DNA of 64,000 nucleotides from Eutypa lata (GCA_022661535.1 JAKULF010000008.1:2852001-2916000), one strand, 5' to 3'. Shown: positions 21,548-34,700, counted from the first letter of the stretch. Notes: generated from the sequence alone by a model not told the origin. Numbers and translations: made by a program.

Positions 21548-23252
21548 ATGGGAGATTCCGTACACCAACAAGACATAGACTCAGCTCCAGGTGTGAAGGA
21601 GAAGGAAGCCGAGCTTGAGAAATCCACCTCGCTGTATGCGGAACCCGCCGTCGAGTATGATATCGATCCAGCTGACGAGAGACGGGTGCTGCGAAAGATC
21701 GACCTAATCGTTATGCCAGCTATGACGTTCGTATACTTCTTCCAGTATCTCGACAAGCAGACTATCAACTACGCTTCGGTGTTTGGCCTTAATGACGATC
21801 TCTCGCTCTCCGGGACGCAGTTCTCCTGGGTCGTCACGTTATTCTACTTTGGCCAGCTCACTTCCGAGTTTCCTGCTTCGTACTTGCTCAGCAGATACTC
21901 CGTCACTAAGGTTGTCGGAGTCACTATGTGAGTCGTCTGCGATCGCCCGTATTTGGAGGAGGCGTGTCTTCGACAAGCGCTTCTTTGTTTTGACAGTGTT
22001 TCTAGCCTATTATGGGGTGCATGTGAGATGTGCATGGCAGCCACACACAGCTTTAAAGGCATTGCTGCCGTTCGGTTCTTCCTCGGATTCTGCGAGGGTG
22101 CGGCCTCACCTTCATGGGTCATTCTCACTTCAAATTGGTACAGGAGGAGAGAGCACCCCGTCAGAGTAGCGTGAGTTGCATATTTACCTACTTGATGGGG
22201 TAAATCGAAGGCTGACATGGCACATAGCATCTGGTCTTCCATGGCCGGTGCAGCACAGATTGTCGGCGCTATCCTCATGTACCTCATCGGCCAGGCACCA
22301 CCCATGGCTATCGAAAACTGGCGAGTCATGTTCATCGTCTGTGGCTGTGCTACTATTCTCTCGGGCTTCGTTTTCATCTTCTGCGTGCCTGCTGATGGAA
22401 ACTCGGCCTGGTTCTTCAATGAGAAGGAGAAGCGCATTGCTGTAGAGAGACTCCTGCTCGAAAGGGCCACACGCGATAAGTCGGTCTTCACTAAATCCCA
22501 AATGGTGGAGGCATTGACCGAGCATCGGACTTGGCTCTTGGCTGCAATGGCGTTCTTTATATGCATACCGTCGCCAATTCTTAAGGTAAGAAAAATGCTA
22601 CACTCTGTTAACAGACACTAGGCTAAACTAACACTTGCTTCTCCAGTTCTCTTCTCTCGTCGTAAAGGGGTTCGGATTTAGCAAGTTCAACACCATGCTC
22701 GTCGGACTACCCAGCGGTGCTCTGCAAGTCACTCTCATCCTCTCGTGCGCATTCGCCATGCATCACACAAACAATTACCGTTGGTTTTGGGGGGTGATCG
22801 CGACCACCATCCCGCTGATCGGATCCATACTGCTATTATGCCTACCGCAGAGTGCTAGCTGGGGCATCGTCGTCAGCACTTGGCTTGCTGCTCAATCTAC
22901 GGATTTGATTTTGGTTTCGCTGTCATTCATTGCCAGCAACATCAACGGGAATACCAAGAAGAGCACGGTAAGCGCACTCTACTTCATAGGGTACAGCGCC
23001 GGTTGCATTATTGGCCCGCAGTTGTGGCAGAGTGAAGATGCGCCAAGATACAATAAGGGGTGCATCAGTAGTATTGTCTCATGGGTTCTCTTATATGCCT
23101 CGATAATGGCCTACCACTTCAGCTGCAAGCGCGAGAACAAGAGACGTGAAGGAATAGCCCCAGACCATGCCCAATTTGAGGGGGGCACTGGGGTCGCTCT
23201 TCAGTCAGACCACACAGATACTGAGGACCTCAAGTTCCGATATGCCCTTTGA
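21548..23252 (+). CDS. MFS transporter, anion:cation symporter (Dal5/Tna1-like) family
   Basis: Four exons (21548-21927, 21997-22170, 22228-22585, 22647-23252) give 505 residues. After a ~50-residue charged cytosolic N-terminus, the sequence reads as 12 hydrophobic segments with a central loop. FQYLDKQTINYASVFGL is the typical first-helix end of the Dal5/allantoate permease family, with RFFLGFCEGAASP and SNWYRRREHPVR in helices 4-5. It probably imports an organic anion such as a carboxylate, amide or nicotinate-like compound with protons at the plasma membrane. The gene follows the amidohydrolase on the same strand, so the two could serve uptake and hydrolysis of one nutrient. All introns have GT donors and AG acceptors and restore frame. 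Confidence 0.9.
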
Positions 23253-24642
23253 GTGTCTGAACCCAACCCTTAAATTCGATTTCAAAGGTATTTTACACGC
23301 AGCTGTGGATGTGGAGCTAGGTGATTATGGTTCTTTGAAATTATAGGTTATAGTAGATATCCTAATCTAAAGTTTGCTTGAAGCAACCAAATGCAGAACC
23401 TCTGATATACTGTCATCTAATACCGACCACCAGTACAGCAGGACAGCCACTGACTTTTCAAATGTTGGGGAGGGAATGCACTTACCTATATAATTCTGTA
23501 GGAAATCACTTGCACCATGAACGGATCGGCCGTCTGTGGTTTTAACGAATTTGCCTTAAACAAAGCTGGATTGGTGACCCTGGGGTCTACAACCAATTTG
23601 ATTACTACAACTCTGGAGCCTATTCTTGTATTATTATATATCCCTACCAGTCATCGATGTCTAACAAACCCGTTTCTCTTCTACCAGGCTTCCTTACCTA
23701 CCACAATTGTTTGCCTCTTCTACAACCTGGAATATCTCAATGACTTGATCTGTCCATGATCCAAGCAGAGAACGCGATGGAATAGCATCTTATTCTCGTC
23801 CACTTTTGTTATCATTATGAACCGCCCTTCTCTGGGCCGGGTCTATTTAACTATCCTCAAAGTCAAGGAAGAATACTTTCGACAGTATCTAGATGTTGCT
23901 GCCATTGAACAGCTGCAGCAGTGGCTAGCAAGTCCGGCCATATGTTATTTCTAGGACAAATTCATATCGAAACCATCTCAAACTTAAGCATAAAGATAAC
24001 GTATCTTATACAACTTCCACGAATCTTCTCGGGGCAGATGTGTACTTCTCTTTTGATTTTACGATCCAGCTATTCACCCAGACGAGACCGCTAGAGCAAT
24101 GCGAAGCACTGAATACATTCCATTTGCCAGATCACAGCTTATGCTCGCACATATCTCACCACACAATGGGCTGTAGTAGACAATGTCTTGGAAGTCTCAT
24201 TTTCTAAGCGTATGAGGTTGTCGCCTCCTTAAGGAGGAGTAGGTGATGTAGAACAAGTGAACATGTGCTACATTATATAGGCTTATAAGCAATTATTATG
24301 AGTGGGAAGATATCTTCGAAGGCCAATTCAGTTCAATTTATGGTCGATATATGATGACAAAGGGGTCTCTGAAGACTATAGTGTGATGGACGAGCCTCTT
24401 AATCAATTGATCCCTACTTTGGCGGCCGGCACATGACTCAGTTCAAAATAGCTCATATATATTGATAAAAGCTCCTCTCTTTACATACTCTAACTCCCTG
24501 AATGTTTGTCAAGGATCGAAGCTCATGCCGTTAGACGCAAGTCCCACGCTGGCGCACCTCGGATACCACGCCCCCTTGTCAATATCTCGCTAATCCTGCT
24601 CTTCCGTGACATCGACGCCCCTAGAGGGACATACGGTATGCT
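23253..24642. other. intergenic between convergent MFS and RNase H genes
   Basis: About 1.4 kb of AT-rich DNA has no supported exon. An 80-codon frame at 23517-23759 was considered and not accepted. Confidence 0.5.
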
Positions 24643-25368
24643 TCAGAACCTCACAAGTGGTACGGGCCATATGGAGCTGCCACTCCAGACCTTTAGTGGG
24701 TTACGCTTAAGGTAATCAGCTACCCGCTCCTCCATACTTTGTTGATGGTCCCAAGTGAGGATATCGTCAGCGTCAAACGCAGCATTGGCTAGCCGGTCTG
24801 CCTCCTGATTGTACTTCCTACCAACTCCCCAAAACAGAACCTTCATGTTTTTTTCCTCGTCCAGTTTGTGGATCATGGCCATGATTTTCTTGAACAGATC
24901 CTGGTTATGTACCGGTTGACCCCGCGCGTTAGTGTAGTCGTTCTCGACCCACTTGTTTATGTATCTCGTCATGCTCTGGACCATGTAGTCAGAATCGGAT
25001 TTGATAATGACTCTATTGAGGTTCTTTTGCGCGGTGACGGCACGGGACCATATGTAGGAAATCTGGTCCCGCAGGAGTTCAAGGGTTCTTAGAACGGCAC
25101 AAAGTTCGGCACGTTGGGAGGTTGCATCGCGCAGTGGTAGCAATTCTGACCTGTTCCAGGGAGAACCCTCCCCGAAAAATATCCCCAACGCCGCCCTCGC
25201 ACCGGGGCGTCCATTTTTTCGGCACGCGCCGTCAACGGCGACGATAAGCGAATGCTGTTCGTCGCCAGACAAGTGGGTGAATGATATGGGTACCTCAACA
25301 GATTTGCAACTGTTATTATCGAGAGCTCTACGTAGTAAGTACTCTGTGGGGGAGAAATTTTCAGCCAT
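24643..25368 (-). CDS. stand-alone ribonuclease H (RNase H1-fold) protein
   Basis: An intronless frame of 241 residues starts at the ATG at 25368. The RNase H fold carboxylates are visible: Asp46 in VDGACRKNG, Glu88 in SQRAELCAV, Asp125 in KSDSDYMV, and Asp191 in NQEADRLAN. This is the arrangement for hydrolysing the RNA strand of RNA/DNA hybrids. There is no hybrid-binding domain, no reverse transcriptase and no integrase alongside, so it is either the free-standing Pezizomycotina type or a domesticated retroelement domain. The stretch GACRKNGRPGARAALGIFFG is typical of fungal stand-alone copies. The last ~30 residues have no recognised motif. Location (nucleus or cytosol) cannot be told. 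Confidence 0.8.
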   Translation of the reverse strand: MAENFSPTEYLLRRALDNNSCKSVEVPISFTHLSGDEQHSLIVAVDGACRKNGRPGARAALGIFFGEGSPWNRSELLPLRDATSQRAELCAVLRTLELLRDQISYIWSRAVTAQKNLNRVIIKSDSDYMVQSMTRYINKWVENDYTNARGQPVHNQDLFKKIMAMIHKLDEEKNMKVLFWGVGRKYNQEADRLANAAFDADDILTWDHQQSMEERVADYLKRNPLKVWSGSSIWPVPLVRF

Positions 25369-26944
25369 AACTAATTTTTTTTTCAATGCTCGTCTGGTCG
25401 TACTAAATAGGGGGAAAACTCGTGAAGAAAAGAAGGTCAAATTGAGGAATTAAAATGTAGTTCAAAGGTATTGCTAAGTATGTCTCCAAGCGCTCGGACC
25501 AATATCTTTTACCCTGGGTATTAGTTATACTAAAGTAGTCCGGTGCTGCGATTGGTTGAGTGCAGCGAATCATGACTTTCCAACATGGTATCCTAACCCC
25601 TATTAGGTAGTTGTTGTGAAGCATCAAAATACTTTTAGGTCTGTAAGACAACATCCAAAGCATGTCAAAATGTATTTAATGCCTAATAGGCTCCAAGTTA
25701 AAAGGAAGTTGACATAAAGAATGATATATTATGAAGCTATCTACACGTAAGCTAGGTAAGTGGGATAGCGTTTGTATGTGGACTGCGTATTGATAGGCTG
25801 TAGAATCTCTAAGGGGCCTGTATCATAAACTATGGTGTTGGAATTCATTGCATGATTGTATATTGTATTCTGGATGGAACGCTGTAAGTGATTTCAGAAA
25901 GAAGAACCCACCCACCACCTAACCCTGAATCGAATTCTGAACTGGTCGGACAAGGAAGCAATAGGAACCCTTATACACCCCCCTTTATATATACCACCGC
26001 CTCTGAATGTACACTACGTCTCCGACATACCGGATCGCCTATAATACACTCGTTTATAGTATGGCACTTAAGGTTCGAGATTAACTAATATTCGGGATTT
26101 CCTGTACCAATTCGGATCCTGCTTCTCACTATTAAACTCATTTATGTTAAAATAAACTTTTATTTTCCCTTATAACCCCCTTGGTCATAGCCTTAGATTT
26201 TCTATTAACTTCCAGACAGCAAACAACATGTAAAGATAAGAATGTGTGAGGCCATTTATGTAATATATTTCCTCTACTGAGGCCTTATGCCCAGCCTAGC
26301 ATCATGAGCAAACCTCAGAATCTACCTCAGCCTCGTTATTGCTGCATGTAATAACTTGATAATGATACACAATGTTTTACTCTACAGTATCAAAAATGGC
26401 ACCCCCTCTTAAAAGCCTTGACATATGTAGATATTAATTCCAGGGCGGATTTACAATATGATGACCAACATAACCCATCAATCCCTAGTGTACTTTGTTT
26501 ACATTTGATGTGCCATATATATATCAATGTTATATATGTTAAGAGACGTTACACATGAAACGCTAAAGAATTGCTCCTCCAGGCATGCCACGTTCAACCC
26601 ATCATTTGATTAACTTAGCTCATATTACTCTCTTGTGGTAGTCACAATCGAGGGAACAACCTAGACCACATGTCCAGGTCCTTAGTATATTCGTGCTTAT
26701 AATGGGACCCTGCCGATTTATGACGGTTTATCATCTTCCTCGAGTTAAACTGCACGCAAGTAACAGGTAAATAACCCTAGTGTCATGTCTATACTAGGAG
26801 ATAAGGTGAGTCATAGGAGAGGATGCATTCAACATCACATCGATAAAATAAGCATGAACCGGGAGAAAGGGGCGGGGTTTTCCTATCCAAGAAAGGGCAC
26901 GTACCGTCTCTTACTTAGTTATCTAGCATCTATGACGAGTTTAA

Positions 26945-27295
26945 TCAATATTCATTTGATTCGTGTAATTGGTAAACCTGACATGTGAAGAATCTACGTA
27001 TTCTCATCCACTGCCGTCCAAGCTCCCATGAGTCCCATTTCTGGGGTACTTCTTCCTTCAATATCTCAGGAACACCATAAACGATATGCGGCCCTTCCTG
27101 CTCCGAATAAAGTCTTACAAACTCATGATTTTGGTCTTGACCCTTCCATACACACACCTCTCGTCGTAGCGGTTGGCTTCTAGCTATCTCGAATTCAGGG
27201 GCACGCCGGTATACGCATGTACTCTGCGCATCAACTGGAGTCGTTAGGTTTAGATTCTTACTAAGAGCAAGGTACCCTAGTTTGATAATGTATCT
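26945..27295 (-). pseudogene. possible exon or gene remnant, unrecognised
   Basis: A 117-codon open frame follows an AATAG that could be a splice acceptor. The translation is protein-like, with Trp/Arg-rich WELGRQWMRIRRFF and GPHIVYGVPEILKEE, but no ATG lies in its first third and no partner exon was found upstream. I do not recognise a family. It may be one exon of a decayed gene, or chance. Confidence 0.25.
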
Positions 27296-27760
27296 CTATT
27301 AATCAAAGCGCGTACATATTCAACCTACAATAGGTGCGTAACGATGGAGAAGAATAGGGGGTAGGCTGCGTTATAGTCAACTGTGTACTATAATAGTGAG
27401 TAACTTATTGTGTGGTAAACTATATATTTATGACCTATAAGTCACTCATATTTGACTCATAGCAATAACTGACATGGCCTATGGAATGTACGCTCTATAA
27501 TCGCTGCTATAACCACTACTCGATTCCATTCACACGGCAGACAGTATTAGGACGGAACACAAAACGTCGGAGAACGAATAGAAATCTATTTACTTTCGTA
27601 TAGTCATTAACGCCGGCTAAGTCCCAGCAACATATGAACCATACGCCTCTTTTCGTTTCGGTCCAATTTAACTTGGGGTTTGACCAAAGCCATTCCTTTC
27701 CATTCTTTCTTCCTTTTTTTTCGCGCTTGTAGAACAGTAGAACGCAATGGGGCCAAGGCA

Positions 27761-27798
27761 ATGATGATGATGATGACATGATATGATATGATATGATG
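27761..27798. repeat. ATG/ATATG microsatellite
   Basis: (ATG)5 is followed by about four ATATG-type units. It is simple sequence in the 3' flank of the perilipin gene. Confidence 0.85.
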
Positions 27799-28159
27799 AA
27801 AAGCTTCAAAACCAACCAACATCCCGGTGAGTAGAAACCTCGAATGACGGGACAGCGAAAACCTCGTAGTGGTAAAATGGGTTGCTCTCACTCACTCTCA
27901 TATGTTGCAACGATAATACAAGAAATGAAGATCAACGCATACGTAAAGAGAAGAGGTATCAGGGGGCGTGTGTGTGTGAATGTGTGGTGTCGTATTAGCC
28001 ATCTTCCTCTAGGCAACCGAAAGTTGACGTTACTCGGCACCACAGAAGCAAGGCTGATGAAAAATATAAAAAGGGAACAAATATTGGTATCATAGTAGAG
28101 ACGGAGATTAAGGGCGAGGTGGGTGAGAGCACCGTGTGGGATCGAGTGTGTTCAGAGGC

Positions 28160-28785
28160 TTAGTTCGAGTTGGCATGAGCAGCGCCATCAGTAGCCTCTT
28201 TCGCCTTGGTCTTGCTAGCGCGCAGGTACTCGCCGAGCCAGTTGATCGCCTCGTGCGAAACGATCAGGCCGGTCGTAATGGCCGCCTTGCCGTACGTGAC
28301 CAAGCCCTCGCCTCCGATGTTCTTGTACTCGGTGTTGTAGACCTGGAAGACGTGGTCCTTGGTCTCGGTGCCCTTGCGCACGGGGAAGAAGACGATGCTC
28401 TTGCCGTCGCTCCAGAGCTCGCCCGTGGGCTTCTTCAGGATGGGGAGTCGCGCGTCCACCTGGGAGAGCACCTGGTCGCCGATCGTGTCCGCCTTCTTGA
28501 CGTACGGCGACACGTACTCGTACGGCTTCGAGAGGTAGGGGATCACGGGCTTCGCGAACGTCTGGTACGCCGAGTCGCCCAGCTCTATCGACTTTTGGCC
28601 ATAGGGGTTCTTCTTGATGTAGGATAGGCTATCGCTCACGACGGGGTATTGGGTGAAGTGCTATCGCAGAAAAGTTGCTGGTTAGTGGTTGAATCGCTTT
28701 CGTTGTGGTGCGCAGGTAGATTCTGGGTACTTACCGACAGAGTCGCTGATGTCGGGTGGACATCGCCGTTGACTTGCGCAGTCAT
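28160..28785 (-). CDS. CAP20/MPL1-type fungal perilipin
   Basis: Two exons (28785-28735 and 28660-28160) give 183 residues. The protein contains the hallmark blocks QYPVVSDS near 21-28, KKNPYGQKSIELGDSAYQTF near 32-51, SKPYEYVSPYVKKAD, and EGLVTYGKAAITTG. These match the lipid-droplet perilipin family of Colletotrichum CAP20 and Metarhizium MPL1, which coats lipid droplets and supports appressorium turgor. The length is normal for the family. The start at 28785 gives a short polar leader (MTAQVNGD). The intron is 74 bp with a GTAAGT donor. The upstream region is very long (about 6.9 kb to the next gene), compatible with complex regulation. Symbol assignment is left open because orthology was not tested. 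Confidence 0.9.
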
Positions 28786-31700
28786 TATGGAAGATGAGAG
28801 TGTGGATGTTCGGAGATATTATGTATGTTTAACTGGCGAAGAAGTAAATGTTAGTGGGATAGATAGATAAGGGAATGGTGTGACTGCTGCGGCACTGTCG
28901 GGAAAGATGTAGTAGTATATGATAGGGCTGCCACACTCACCTGAAGAATGTGTATCAACAGAAATTAATGTTTGCTTTGGACTAAAGCAGGTACAATCTT
29001 AGCAAAGAGATGTGTGTGATGATGGTGAACCTGTCTCACGAGAAAGTGGTGAGATCAGAAAGAGGGAAGGGGAGGAATGTGGTAGATGCGAACGGATTAT
29101 AGAAAGATAAGATGGTGGGCACTGAATCTGATCAAGGACGGGAATTGCTAGCGCGGATAAGCTCAAAGTTACCTGAGGTAAAGGTCCAATGAGTAGTGAG
29201 TGATACGGTGATAAGAAACCTTTGAAAGGGTTGGTTGGATGGAATGAGGTGTGTGATATTAATGAGAGAGGTATGTATGTACCTACTTACGTAGCTTTGC
29301 GACACGATGTTGTAATAAAAGCGATGATGTATGATGATTTAGGATAATCAAGTAATCAACGTAAGAAGTATGCACATCCTTAAATCGACGCAAGGGCTGT
29401 TCAATATATATACCTACCTACAATCTGTATGTATGCCGCTATGTACATAGATAGAGATAGGTAGGTATGTTGGGTACGTACAATGCACATGCACATGCAC
29501 ACACTTACGCGATATCATCCACGGAGTTTGTTTGACACGTGCTTTTCAGCTGAGTCTTTCGTGGCAACTCGTGGCAACTAGCAGTAATTATTATAATTGG
29601 GAATATTCTTATTACTTATTAGTCATAAATAAGCCTCAAGGTAGGCAGGTACATAGGTATTACAGATACGATGTTTTCTGCCTTCTCTGAATTCCCATTG
29701 ACACATGTTTGGGTTCATATCGTCGCATTCCTCTTTTGAATTTCTTCTTATGATGGAAAAGAAAGAGGGGCTCGAGGGGTCAATTTGCCCAATCCGGTGT
29801 TGTTAAGCTCTGCCACAGTGGACCTTAAAGGCTTGAAGCAAAGCTGTAGTGGGGCGTTCATCAAGGCTAAGCGGCCCAGTAAACTGTTTGTGTACCCACA
29901 TGTCGTGACTTTAGTGGCACCGAGCTTTGATGCGATGCAATAACTTGAGCGTTAGGCGGCATGATGATTTTGGCATGTGATAGAGATTTTTCTATTGATA
30001 GACAGGGGGGTTTTCTCAATTGACAGCAGATGAGATGGATCAGATGGACCAGATGGACCAGATGGACCAGATGGACCTCTGCACCTCAAGTTCCGGCCGA
30101 AGCTATCAGCGAAAAGAACCTTGAAACGCCCCAAAATACTCCCTTTCACATGCAATATCATTCCTGAATCCACCTATCATGATCATTTCTTCGAGCTATC
30201 GTACGCAACTTTTATTAATCTGGCGTCTTTTTTAACCGACATGGAAATATTCTAAGATTAGCGGGCAGCCTCGTGCATAACCAATCTTTTTTTTTTGTGC
30301 CGACCATCCTCCCAATTAAGTTCATGTCACAGAGATAGATAGGCAGGTAAATAACAGCAAACTTCTGCCTAATGGATCAAAGATACACGAAAGTAATTCG
30401 TAATTAGATGCATGATCCATGTAGGAGGGACACGACGCCTCAGAATCCTTATACCACATAGTTAAGGTTGTTTACATCAGAATTCGTCATTACTGCTCGT
30501 CTGTGGTTAGGCTTATCAATGGAGAGTTAGCATGCAGCTCAACCCTGTTAGCACCAAAAAGGATCAGCACTTCAAGCCGCAAACATAACTACATATCGCG
30601 GGCAGCAGCGCAGCCGCTTTTAGTGTAGGATTTGAAGATGCACGTTATGTAGGTATGTATGTGTGAAGGATGGTTCGAACGAAATTCTGTGTAACACCAC
30701 CGGTGTACATACATATGCAGCCTCCGCCTCCTTTTTTAAGGTCTGCCGGCAAATGAGAACCTGCTTATCTACCTTCTCATGTTTGTCAACTCGCATGAAG
30801 GCAAAATTGTGTTTGACGGTGGCGTTTAGATCTTATTCGCCAATCTAACTTATAGCCATGTTTAAGTTCTGATGTGGGGTTACATTGCACCTCTTGTCAA
30901 ATCAGCAAGCCAAATGGAGAATCCCATATGCAATTCCCTCTTGACGGGAAATCTTGCGATACAACTCAACCTCGGTGTTCTTGGTGTATATGTAGTAGGT
31001 AGGTAGTAGGCATTGATAGATATCGGAGTTATTACCTGCATACCTAGCTCTTTCCGGTCTGCCAAGAATACATCGCCATATAGAGAAAGTCGCTCCAGCT
31101 GTGAAGAAGATCATGTTCCCTCATTTTCTTCCGGCGTGACATACCGAGTTGTTCACGAGGGTTGAGGGAAACCATTTCTGATAAAAGAGGTCAGGCTTGC
31201 TCGGGGAGGAGATTCATCGAATGATCACCGGCACCCACGGAAGCTTCACAAGGATCGCACGATCGACAAACGGGTATTCTCGATCCTTGACCTCGACCCT
31301 ATACAACGGTATACTATGGATGCAATCCCCACTTGCCTGCGTCCCGCCACATCGCGTTATGTTGCCCCGTTTTCACATGTCAAACGAGTAGTACATCTGC
31401 AGTCAGTATTGCGCCTCGTCCCTTTTGGCTATTGTAGACGACACGCAATTTATCATTGTTATACATAGATACCTATTATCTGTCCTGTGAAGTCTTGAGG
31501 CGCTCAATGCGGTTTCCTGACGTCGATTCTTGCGATTCACTGGCCCAGCCGTCGCGACCGTCCCTCGCAATCCTCACGAGACCTCAACGGCACCTTGAAG
31601 TCTGCCCGCACAATACAATTTCTTTGGCGTTGCTTTGAGTCGGAGAGGGATAAGATACAGAATCAGAAGCCCGCTGCTACTCGGTAGTTAGCGAATCTCT

Positions 31701-34700
31701 TATAATACTGTGTTTCCTGTTGTCATCCTCCGACGTGCTCAATGAGTGCGGATAAACGAGTACGGATGCTTACGAAATGACATAGACCACCACGTCTTTT
31801 CATATTCCAACCAATTGGCGCCTTCGCTAGCTCGCTGCGTAACAGTAACTCCATACGAACTATGCAGCGATGCCAATCTCAATAGTTCTTACAGCGGCTT
31901 TCCTTCCGAGTACCAGCGGCGCGGAACCGGGACTTCCGTTAATGCAAGCCATATATTACGGAATATCCCGCCATTAGTCGATCGGACACCGATCCCTTGT
32001 AGCCGGATTCTTGGACACCATATCTTCCCGGCGATGCCTAGCGGCATTCCCCCCGCCCGGTGTAAGAACTTGCCTTTGCACTGGGACAAAATATACCTGG
32101 AAGTAGAGCTCCGGGTCATTCCCTTGCCCTGAGACAGCCCGGGAGCTACGCCACCCTGTTATGAGTCAATTCTCATATCGATCTCGGTCTATGAACCAAC
32201 TCCCGGGATCATGGAATTCCTGCGTTGTTAGTGATCATCAACTCGGTGTGGCAGTGACAGGCCGTTCCTCTTGCTACGTAGAACTCACACAGCGTGCCTC
32301 ACGCATTCTGGGGGAGAGCGAGACGTCGGTGTGTGGCAGCGATGAGGATCTAAGATTTCCCACCTTGAAGTTCAGTCGCTGGGTCCTTGCAGAAATATAT
32401 TAACTCTTCTATCAATAGTAGCCTGTCTCCATTCCTGATCCAGCTAGCGGCGCAGATGCTTAGAAGAATGCATGTACCTGATACCGCATGTCATGGTGCG
32501 TTAGGTATATGTATAGAATGGCAGTCCCTCTACGAGCGTACAGGGTGGGGTAAGTGAATGCATTGACTTGGAGAAAGAGCGAAACCCAGGAATGCAGATG
32601 GCCTAGGGCCCCCTTTATTATTGACAGGCTGTGCAGGTGCCTTAAGGAAACCAATATGAGGAATCAACTCCCCTTTAATGTCTAGTGATAATTTCATGAT
32701 AAATTTAAAATAAGTAAAACACACGCCACATACGCACAAGGGGGGAGGGAGAGGGTGAGAGAAGATTGATTTAAGAGGAGACCGAACGTAAACGGGTAAA
32801 ATGATGTTTCTAGTTGGGTTGAATGGCTGGTCAACCTTGGAAATATAGCAAACAAAAGAGCGTCATGTAAGCATGCAAGTACAACCATATAGTGGCTTTT
32901 TCAGGAACTTTTAACAAAAGATCTTCACGCGTGGGTTCATGCCAGCCACGGGGAGCAGTGTTACTGATATCATTTAACTACTCGATACCTTGCCGTAATG
33001 TTTTCTATCTAGCAACCAAGGACGATACCTCTCATATCCGGCAACATAAGTAGATGCTTTTCGATACAAACGCATTTGTTATTTTTTCTTTCTTTTTAAG
33101 TAAATCTTTTTGAAGCAAAACAATTTCATTACTTATATACCTGTGATATTACAATTCCATGAAATGATATCAAAAGGGTGTTCTTCTCAACTCTATATAC
33201 AAGGCAATGGCCTGTATCCTTGCATGACATCAAATCATGATCTCAACCTATTATTATGAGAATTTGTGTAATCTTGAGCAGTTACTTTTATATAAAGCAG
33301 CAGTCGATATTAAGTATCTAGTGGCTCTTAAATGAGCTCCCTAATCACCGGCGGGGTCGACAGGGCTATTCGGTTACCCAGAGGATAATCGAGAAGGGAC
33401 GATGGTTATTAGTTGCAATTGCACGAAATGATCATTCGAGTCCCTTTAACTTATCCCATGTATGTTTTGATATACCTTTTGTTATGGTACCAATAGTACT
33501 CCTAGGATAGATTTTTAATTATACTTGTTTATCTTGCAATTGGCCTTGCTGTTGACAATACCAGAAATACTTTGCATATACTGGTTCTTTCAATCTATAA
33601 ACATCCTCATAGGAATGGGAATCAAGAGCTACATCCGCCTCCCGTGGAGATTGAGGAGGGCAAGGGACTGATTAATTTGCAGGTTTGTTGTTCACCAACT
33701 ACTACTATGCTCTTAAGTGAACCTAGTAATGCTACTTAGAAGCATGCCATTGTAGAAGGGCACGCTGCCCCTATCCCCTCTAGTTAAGAATTCAAGTTGA
33801 CATGAATATCCCTTCTTTATAACGACAAGCACTCCCCTATTAGTCCCCCAATCTATTGGATTACCTATCAGATCTAACAGTGAGTAGCAAGTGAAAGGTC
33901 CATAGACCATATGTCACCTGCCACCTATGATGTTCCTGGCATACTTCTCGACTATATACATTTCACCGCTGCTCCGGAATTGCAATGACGTAGTTGCCTA
34001 GAGGTCCTCTAGATCATAGCTTGCCGCGACTTCCCGATGCCTTTCAAGTTTGGGGCGGGCCGGGACGGGTCGGGACGGTGCCGCACAAGACGATGGGAGG
34101 TACTATTAGATCTGACATTGCTAGGAACAGAGGTGGTAGATGTTCTTATATAAAGAAACTGAGAACGTCTAACTGTAGCTATGGTATCGCTTTGCAGCGG
34201 TTACCACACCACGGGCACAGTTGATGTTCCTCTCATCCATGCGAAGATTTCCGTGATGGGCCGGGACAGAACCCTGCATACCTATGACTTGGTTGACTAC
34301 AATGTAAATGAGAACATCTAGATAAGGCTTAAAAGTGTCATAAATATTCAAGACAGCATATGACGTCTTTAGCTTTAGTCCACCTGAGCTTTGTGCTACC
34401 CCGTTTCAACCGGGTTCTCCCGCGAGCTTACGCGCTGCGATGTCTGTATTAGCGCAGGTAATGTATGTATGTATGCATTCGTACTCAATACTTGTAGAAA
34501 GCGTGGGCCTAACCAATTTATATGGGCTTGACGATCACCGATGACGAAACGGAAAAGGGGTTCCATATTGGCCCTTCCCCGTGGATAACTTTGCACAACT
34601 AACTATGCACGTACGGTAGACATTCTATAATTAGATTCTCACAGTGTCCCTACGTAGCCCGAGACTTAAACCAAGCCTTTTTCTATGACGAATCATCTCG

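Larger units (their letters stand above)
25369..28159. other. intergenic, possible gene remnant at 26945-27295
   Basis: This is AT-rich DNA without a confirmed gene. It includes an open minus-strand stretch (26945-27295), an ATG microsatellite (27761-27798) and, next to 28160, the 3' flank of the perilipin gene. Confidence 0.45.

Noticed and set aside
21844..22566. 240-codon minus-strand frame opposite the MFS transporter
   Set aside because: It crosses both introns and exons of a well-supported gene and lacks family features.
31746..32132. 128-codon plus-strand frame in the 28.8-35.7 kb gap
   Set aside because: No domain, no splice partners and no hydrophobic or charged pattern; treated as chance.
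34050..34080. G-rich stretch GGGCGGGCCGGGACGGGTCGGGAC considered as a G-quadruplex or rDNA fragment
   Set aside because: Isolated low-complexity sequence with no rDNA context; quadruplex potential alone is not enough to call.
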